This document shows positions 59,412 to 64,000 of a stretch of DNA of 64,000 nt, piece by piece (position 1 is the first letter of the stretch; each line of letters opens with the position of its first letter). Both the position numbers and the translations under genes were made by a program. The notes beneath the pieces were generated by a model. That model ran no database searches. It had not been told where the DNA came from and saw only the letters and a list, made by a program, of their open reading frames with translations. The DNA is from Methanobrevibacter millerae (GTDB lineage: Archaea > Methanobacteriota > Methanobacteria > Methanobacteriales > Methanobacteriaceae), in assembly GCF_001477655.1 (NCBI RefSeq), contig NZ_CP011266.1, positions 1-64,000 on the forward strand. Direction: 5' to 3'.

Positions 59412-60731
59412 CTATGGAGTTAATCTGTGTCTGTCTCTTGGGAAGAGTACACATTCACGAATGTTTTCAGATCCTGTAAGTACCATAGTCAATCTGTCAG
59501 CACCTACACCCCATCCTGCATGAGGAGGCATTCCGTATTCGAATGCTTTTAGGTAGCTTCCAAATCCGTCAGGGTTCAAATCTCTTTCCTCAATTTGTTT
59601 TACAAGTAAATCGTACTGGTGTACACGAGTAGCTCCAGAGGATAATTCCAGGTTATTATACATTAAGTCGAATGCATGTGCATATTTTTCGTCATCTTCA
59701 AATGGCATTACATAAAATGGCTTTATTGCGGAAGGCCATTTGGTCAAAAAGTAGAATCCTCCCATGGTATCACCTAATGCTTTTTCAGCGTCACGGGACA
59801 AGTCTTCTCCCCAATCCATTTCAACACCTTTTGAGTTGATGATGTCAACCGCTTCATCGTAAGTTACTTTAGGGAATTCTCCATCAGCTTCAGGCAATTC
59901 ATGACCTAAGATTTCCAATTCTTCTGAACAGTTTTCATTAATATCGCTTATGACTTTAACAAGCATGTCGTTTAATACTTTCATCATGTCCTCATCATCC
60001 ATAAATGAAGCTTCTGCATCAATGGAAACAGCTTCATTCAAGTGTCTTAAGGTATCATGCTCTTCTGCTCTGAAAATCTGGCCGATTTCAAATACTTTAT
60101 CCATTCCACTACCCATCATCATTTGTTTGTATAACTGTGGTGATTGACCGAGGAATGCTTCTTTTTCAAAGTAGGTAATAGGGAATAATTCTGTTCCACC
60201 TTCAGTAGCTGATGCTACAAGTTTTGGAGTATTAATTTCATAAAATCCGTTTTCATAAAAGAAATCTCTGATGGTGTGGAACATTTGTCCTTTAATTTTA
60301 AATATTGCGGACACGTTTTCTTTTCTTAAATCCAAGAATCTTGAATTGAGTCTGGTATCAATTTCAGCTTTTACCTTTTCTGTTGGATCCATTGGTAAAG
60401 GCTGGTTAGATAAGTTTAGCATTTTAATTTCTTTAGGAATTATTTCAACACCGTTAGGTGCTTTTCCAGCTTCCTGAACAGTACCTTTAACTGCCACAAC
60501 AGATTCTTTTCTGAAAGCTCTTAACTCTTCTAATATTTCAGCATCCACTTTTTTGGAAGGTGCTGTGATTTGTACTCTACCGGTTACATCACGGATTATT
60601 ACAAAGATGATTCCACCTAAGTCACGGATTTCATGAACCCATCCCATGATTGTAACATCTTCTCCAGCGATTTCTGGAGTTGTATCTTTAGCGTAATTAG
60701 TTCTTCTCCAATCATTTAATAAACCTTGCAA
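59412..60731 (-). CDS. aspS: Aspartyl-tRNA(Asp/Asn) synthetase
   Basis: A 439-aa class IIb synthetase with an N-terminal OB-fold anticodon domain ([23 protein letters not shown]) and the catalytic core: motif 2 around [36 protein letters not shown], and motif 3 [15 protein letters not shown] ending [17 protein letters not shown]. The length and lack of the bacterial GAD insertion are typical of the archaeal type. Archaeal enzymes are often non-discriminating and supply Asp-tRNA(Asn) to GatCAB; gatA is in this window. It is followed after 6 nt by the HI0933 flavoprotein. Confidence 0.96.
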   Translation of the reverse strand: MQGLLNDWRRTNYAKDTTPEIAGEDVTIMGWVHEIRDLGGIIFVIIRDVTGRVQITAPSKKVDAEILEELRAFRKESVVAVKGTVQEAGKAPNGVEIIPKEIKMLNLSNQPLPMDPTEKVKAEIDTRLNSRFLDLRKENVSAIFKIKGQMFHTIRDFFYENGFYEINTPKLVASATEGGTELFPITYFEKEAFLGQSPQLYKQMMMGSGMDKVFEIGQIFRAEEHDTLRHLNEAVSIDAEASFMDDEDMMKVLNDMLVKVISDINENCSEELEILGHELPEADGEFPKVTYDEAVDIINSKGVEMDWGEDLSRDAEKALGDTMGGFYFLTKWPSAIKPFYVMPFEDDEKYAHAFDLMYNNLELSSGATRVHQYDLLVKQIEERDLNPDGFGSYLKAFEYGMPPHAGWGVGADRLTMVLTGSENIRECVLFPRDRHRLTP

Positions 60732-60872
60732 TTAATTCACCTCAGGTTATAAAAATAAATTTTCAATATGTATTTAAATATATAATTAATCTTTAATAAA
60801 ACTATGTTAAAAATATGATTTTTTCAATATGTAATGTTAAAGAATTAAAAAAATAAAAAGAGGAAATATTAT

Positions 60873-61643
60873 TTAAAAGTATTTATCCACATCAATATAT
60901 TTCAAAACAATATTTCTTAAGAATTTATTTGCCAATAAAGCAAATATCAAGCCTAAAACTGTGAATATTATAATTTCATATCCGGAAAATAATTGGTAGC
61001 TGAACTGGAGTCCTGATGAAATTTCCACACATGTATTTGACAGCAATCCAAATACAAATCCTATTATTATTCCAGTAAGGCCTGAGTTGAGGATGTCTTC
61101 GAAAAATGATGCGAAAAATCCGACACCAATAAATAAAGCTATTATCAATGCGATAGGATATCCAATTGTTCCCTGACCGGTTAAGCCAATAATTAATGAA
61201 AGTATTATTCCTAAAACAAATGAAACTATAAATCCTAAGATTGATACAATTATTAGCTTTTTGAAATTGATACTTTCAATTATTCCATTTGATGAATTTA
61301 TATCAGCGTTTATTGCTTTTCCACAGTTGGAACAGAATACTGCATCATCTTCGTCCAATATATCATTACAATGTGGGCAACGTTTAATCTCTTCAGATGT
61401 TTCTTTTTCAGTTATTTCATCTTTATCATATTCTTTAGTTTCTTCAGTTTTTTCTTCTTCATCTGATGCTTTTTCATCTTCGTTTTTTGCTTCTATCTTA
61501 TATCCGCATTCTGAACAAAAAACAGACTCTGGATCAAGCTGAGCTGCACAGTTTGGGCAAATAACTTTTTTTTCTAATTTTTCACCACAGTTTGGGCAAA
61601 AATTTGAAGATGATTCTTCACCACAGTTTGGACATTTAACCAT
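60873..61643 (-). CDS. Zinc-ribbon multi-pass membrane protein
   Basis: About 256 aa. Three double-Cys zinc ribbons: CPNCGEESSSNFCPNCG, CPNCAAQLDPESVFCSECG, and after an acidic Glu/Lys linker CPHCNDILDEDDAVFCSNCG. About four transmembrane helices follow in the second half (LIIVSILGFIVSFVLGIILS, IGYPIALIIALFIGVGFF, GIIIGFVFGLLSNT, IIIFTVLGLIFALLAN). ATG at 61643 is chosen because AGGTG lies upstream; the frame runs to 61655. The architecture is common in Methanobrevibacter, with unknown function. Confidence 0.75.
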   Translation of the reverse strand: MVKCPNCGEESSSNFCPNCGEKLEKKVICPNCAAQLDPESVFCSECGYKIEAKNEDEKASDEEEKTEETKEYDKDEITEKETSEEIKRCPHCNDILDEDDAVFCSNCGKAINADINSSNGIIESINFKKLIIVSILGFIVSFVLGIILSLIIGLTGQGTIGYPIALIIALFIGVGFFASFFEDILNSGLTGIIIGFVFGLLSNTCVEISSGLQFSYQLFSGYEIIIFTVLGLIFALLANKFLRNIVLKYIDVDKYF

Positions 61644-61753
61644 ATTTAAAAACACCTGTCTGTATTAATTTTCGTATTACTATAAAATTTTATATAATAT
61701 TAAATATAAATTTTTATGTGTATAAATTATATATATTTTAGGTGATTTTTCTT

Positions 61754-62842
61754 ATGAAAATAAATTCTCAAATAATATTTCTCATAGCTATCGTTGGAAT
61801 TATCGCCGCAGGAGTTGTAGGTGCTACTTTATTAAACAACGGTTCTATGAAACAGGTAGACTTCGATGGTATAAAGGTTAATGTACCGTCTGATTCAAAT
61901 TTTGTAAAAACGGCTGATGGTTATGCTGATTCTAAATACGGTATTACTATCCACACATTTAAGAATAATGATTCAATGGTTAACTTTTTAAAAGGCGTTA
62001 CTGGAGCATCCGTAATATCTCTTAAAAATCAACCGCCACAATCTGTTGCATTTGTACAGGGAGATAATACTAATATTCTACTTACAAATGGTGCAGAAGG
62101 TATTTCCATTGGAGCAAAAGACCAGAGTTTAGTCACTGACATGTCAAACAGTGTTGTTTTCTCAAACCACCAAAAAAGTGTAAAACCTAAAGTTGCTGTT
62201 CCGGGTATTGCTCCGCCGCCTCATTTAGAGTTTAATTTTGATTTTGATAAGATTAATGCTTTAGTGCTTCAAGTTAATAATGAGATATTTAATATGGCGA
62301 TACTTCAACAGAACATTAATACTACTATCAATGATTATAATGCTGCTGCAAATAACAATACTTTAGACCAATATACTGCTAATGAATTTGTGCAGAATCC
62401 AACCACTGGTAGTGCTGTTGTTAATAATAATGCTCAGCAACAGAACACTTCACTTATGGATAATCCTCAAGCTAGTACTTTACTACAATCCGCAGGTTCC
62501 GATTCTCAAGTATCAAGCGATTCTTCTAGTGCTTCTTCTAGTGCTTCTCAAGATTCATCAGTTCAATCCAGTTCCAATGGCGCTGTTTCTGCTCCTAGTT
62601 CCACCCCTACATCTGCCGGTGATAGTTCTTCATCATCCGATAATCAACAACTAGAAAAATTATCTGTAGATGATATTTATGCTTTTGCTATGCAAAAATA
62701 TCCTGGAAAAACAATTGATAAAAAGGATATTAAAGATAAAGGTGATTATTATACTGTAGTAGTTAAGGATCCTTCTGGTGGAAGTCAAAAAGTTAAATTT
62801 AATGCATTCACTGGAGAATATGAAGGAAAAGTATCATCTTAA
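61754..62842 (+). CDS. Membrane-anchored exported protein with Ser/Asn-rich linker
   Basis: 362 aa from ATG 61754 with RBS GGTGAT at 61741-61746. An N-terminal helix (QIIFLIAIVGIIAAGVVGAT) anchors it. Residues about 30-135 are a globular domain beginning VDFDGIKVNVPSDSNF, then an Asn/Gln/Ser-rich linker (about 185-300). A small C-terminal domain (SVDDIYAFAMQKYPGKTIDK, YYTVVVKDPSGGSQKVKFNA) has a PepSY-like look. The family is not recognised. It is cotranscribed with the next gene (9 nt after the stop), suggesting a joint cell-envelope role. Confidence 0.7.
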   Translation: MKINSQIIFLIAIVGIIAAGVVGATLLNNGSMKQVDFDGIKVNVPSDSNFVKTADGYADSKYGITIHTFKNNDSMVNFLKGVTGASVISLKNQPPQSVAFVQGDNTNILLTNGAEGISIGAKDQSLVTDMSNSVVFSNHQKSVKPKVAVPGIAPPPHLEFNFDFDKINALVLQVNNEIFNMAILQQNINTTINDYNAAANNNTLDQYTANEFVQNPTTGSAVVNNNAQQQNTSLMDNPQASTLLQSAGSDSQVSSDSSSASSSASQDSSVQSSSNGAVSAPSSTPTSAGDSSSSSDNQQLEKLSVDDIYAFAMQKYPGKTIDKKDIKDKGDYYTVVVKDPSGGSQKVKFNAFTGEYEGKVSS

Positions 62843-62854
62843 AGAGGTATTTTG

Positions 62855-63577
62855 ATGTTTTGTCCTAAATGTGGTGAAGAAATAAAAGACGGTTCAAAGT
62901 TCTGTAAACATTGTGGAAGTGAAATTAAAAAAAATAATAATGCAAATTCAACTACAACCACTGTTACTAAACAACCTAACAATGATGATAGAAATAAAAA
63001 GATTATCATTGGTGTTTTAGTTGCAGCTATCGTAATTTTAGCGGTAGTATTTGTTGGATTTGGAACTGGCCTGTTCAATGGTGATTCAGGCAATGCTAAT
63101 GCTAATGCTCAACCGCAGCAGTCAAATGTTCAAAATTCAAAATCTGTTTCCATGAATAGCTTTCCTGTAAGCGAAGCTCCGGCTTTAGCTCAGGCTATTA
63201 AAAATTCTGGCGGTAACTTCCCGGTTAGCTTCCAGTCACTTTCCCTATCAAAAGCGCAATGTTTGTATGTTTTATCCAAATCAATTACTTCCATTGCGAA
63301 TGGACATCCTGATGCTACAATATCTATAGGTCAGTATTCATATGCTCCACATCCTAGCGGAAATGATAATTCACAGACGATTGCCCGTGAAAATTATGTG
63401 GACATGTGTAAAAGATTCTCATCATGGATGGAAAGCAATAATGCCGCTCCGAATTATGTCGGTGTTTTCACAGGTGGAGTACCTGACATTTCTCCTACAA
63501 AAATGTTGGACATCTGTGTGAGTATTCTAATAGATTATGGAAACACTCATAATTTGCCGGCTTCCGTAAAACTTTAA
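62855..63577 (+). CDS. Zinc-ribbon membrane protein with pseudomurein-binding-like repeats
   Basis: 240 aa from ATG 62855, RBS AGAGGT. A cytoplasmic zinc ribbon (CPKCGEEIKDGSKFCKHCG) leads to one transmembrane helix (IIIGVLVAAIVILAVVFVGF), then an outside Asn/Gln-rich spacer. Two segments resemble pseudomurein-binding repeats: ALAQAIKNSGGNFPVSF followed by LSLSKAQCLYVLSKSITS, and MCKRFSSWMESNNAAPNYVG followed by SPTKMLDICVSILIDYG. It therefore may bridge membrane and pseudomurein wall, with the zinc ribbon inside as a protein- or metal-sensing end; that role is inference. It is last in its operon. Confidence 0.75.
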   Translation: MFCPKCGEEIKDGSKFCKHCGSEIKKNNNANSTTTTVTKQPNNDDRNKKIIIGVLVAAIVILAVVFVGFGTGLFNGDSGNANANAQPQQSNVQNSKSVSMNSFPVSEAPALAQAIKNSGGNFPVSFQSLSLSKAQCLYVLSKSITSIANGHPDATISIGQYSYAPHPSGNDNSQTIARENYVDMCKRFSSWMESNNAAPNYVGVFTGGVPDISPTKMLDICVSILIDYGNTHNLPASVKL

Positions 63578-63610
63578 GTGATTTTATATCACTTTTTTTT
63601 CTATTTTTTA
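63576..63610 (+). terminator. Terminator after the envelope operon
   Basis: AAGTGAT (63576-63582) and ATCACTT (63588-63594) are followed by a run of eight T. Confidence 0.7.
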
Positions 63611-63622
63611 AATTTTAAGAGG

Positions 63623-64000
63623 TTAATCCTCTTTGAATTTATTTTTGTCTAAAGTCTTTACAACACGTGCTGGTGTTCCAACTGCAACTGCATAATCAGG
63701 TACATCTTTTGTAACAATTGCTCCTGCACCTACAATTGCATATTTTCCTACTGTAATTCCAGGTAATATGCTCACACCAGCTCCAATCCAAGCTCCTTTT
63801 TTGATTAAAATCGGTTTGCAGATTAGGATTTGTCTGTCATATTCATCATGGTTGTTTGAAAGCAGTTGAACATTTCCCGCAATCATTACATCGTCTTCTA
63901 TTGTTATTCCACCTCTGGCCATTAAAAGACTGTTTGAATTAATGAAAACATTGTTTCCGATTTTTATATGATCAAATGCAGCTCCAGCTATTGGTGCTAT
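63623..64000 (-). CDS. Hexapeptide-repeat acyltransferase, N-terminally cut by window edge
   Basis: The frame is open to base 64000, so only the C-terminal 125 residues are seen; the internal ATG at 63922 is not the start. The left-handed beta-helix rungs are evident (IKIGNNVFINSNS, ITIEDDVMIAGNVQ, ILIKKGAWIGAGVSILPGIT, VGKYAIVGAGAIVTKDVP), with catalytic-type His in LSNNHDEYDRQ and the C-terminal AVGTPARVVK. This matches maltose/galactoside O-acetyltransferase-like enzymes, which acetylate sugars or surface glycans. Confidence 0.85.
   Translation of the reverse strand: MAPIAGAAFDHIKIGNNVFINSNSLLMARGGITIEDDVMIAGNVQLLSNNHDEYDRQILICKPILIKKGAWIGAGVSILPGITVGKYAIVGAGAIVTKDVPDYAVAVGTPARVVKTLDKNKFKED

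Noticed and set aside
1-64000. rRNA, tRNA, CRISPR array, transposase or integrase genes
   Set aside because: Read through all intergenic regions; none shows tRNA arms, regular repeat-spacer structure or recombinase motifs.

Overview
The window is AT-rich archaeal chromosome, almost certainly from a Methanobacteriales methanogen of the Methanobrevibacter type. The evidence is an archaeal histone, Alba, Orc1/Cdc6, thiol:fumarate reductase subunit A (a CoM/CoB-linked methanogen enzyme), CTP-type riboflavin kinase, archaeal tryptophan synthase TrpB2, a protein with pseudomurein-binding-like repeats, and several giant adhesin-like proteins of the kind that dominate Methanobrevibacter surface proteomes. 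No rRNA, tRNA, CRISPR array, transposase or integrase was seen.

Layout. 1-13.4 kb is housekeeping: orc1/cdc6, pyrB-flavodoxin-hisG, histone-dadD, tfrA, ribK, then ribB under a textbook FMN riboswitch (unusual in Archaea), a CobB/CobQ-like protein with reversed domain order, gatA, a soluble P-type-ATPase-like HAD phosphatase and a TIM-barrel protein. 13.4-17.3 kb is a PadR-ABC exporter-beta-propeller surface operon. 17.4-25.4 kb holds leuA/cimA, alba, a PHP/DUF1786 pair, trpB2 behind three helically phased TRP-box-like sites, a ParA-SegB-like partition pair preceded by about 500 nt of iterated repeats, and a radical SAM DNA-repair-type protein.

25.4-53.6 kb is a surface-protein island of four giant adhesins. 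Three sit in a repeated cassette: a conserved upstream control region (two inverted repeats, TATA box, hairpin at the predicted mRNA 5' end), a small secreted protein of an unrecognised family (about 260 aa), then the adhesin, then a GGGAA/TTCCC terminator. The fourth adhesin keeps the promoter remnants and terminator but not the small partner. Two adhesins carry beta-helix heads. The other two carry a head whose Cys and Gln motifs resemble the internal-thioester (TQXA/TED) domain of Gram-positive adhesins, and they end in an LPATG-type sorting tail. purD and a MATE-MarR-nitroreductase operon with two palindromic operators lie between adhesins 2 and 3.

53.6-64 kb returns to housekeeping: the operon cbiC-hemL-signal peptidase-argS, aspS with an HI0933-family flavoprotein, two zinc-ribbon membrane proteins (one ending in pseudomurein-binding-like repeats), and a truncated hexapeptide acyltransferase at the edge.

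Best candidates for undescribed biology: the partner-plus-adhesin cassette with its shared control region, the archaeal thioester-like heads on LPATG-tailed proteins, and the ParA system whose partner joins a ParB-style ParA-activating tail to a ribbon-helix-helix-like end, with iterated upstream repeats as a candidate centromere.
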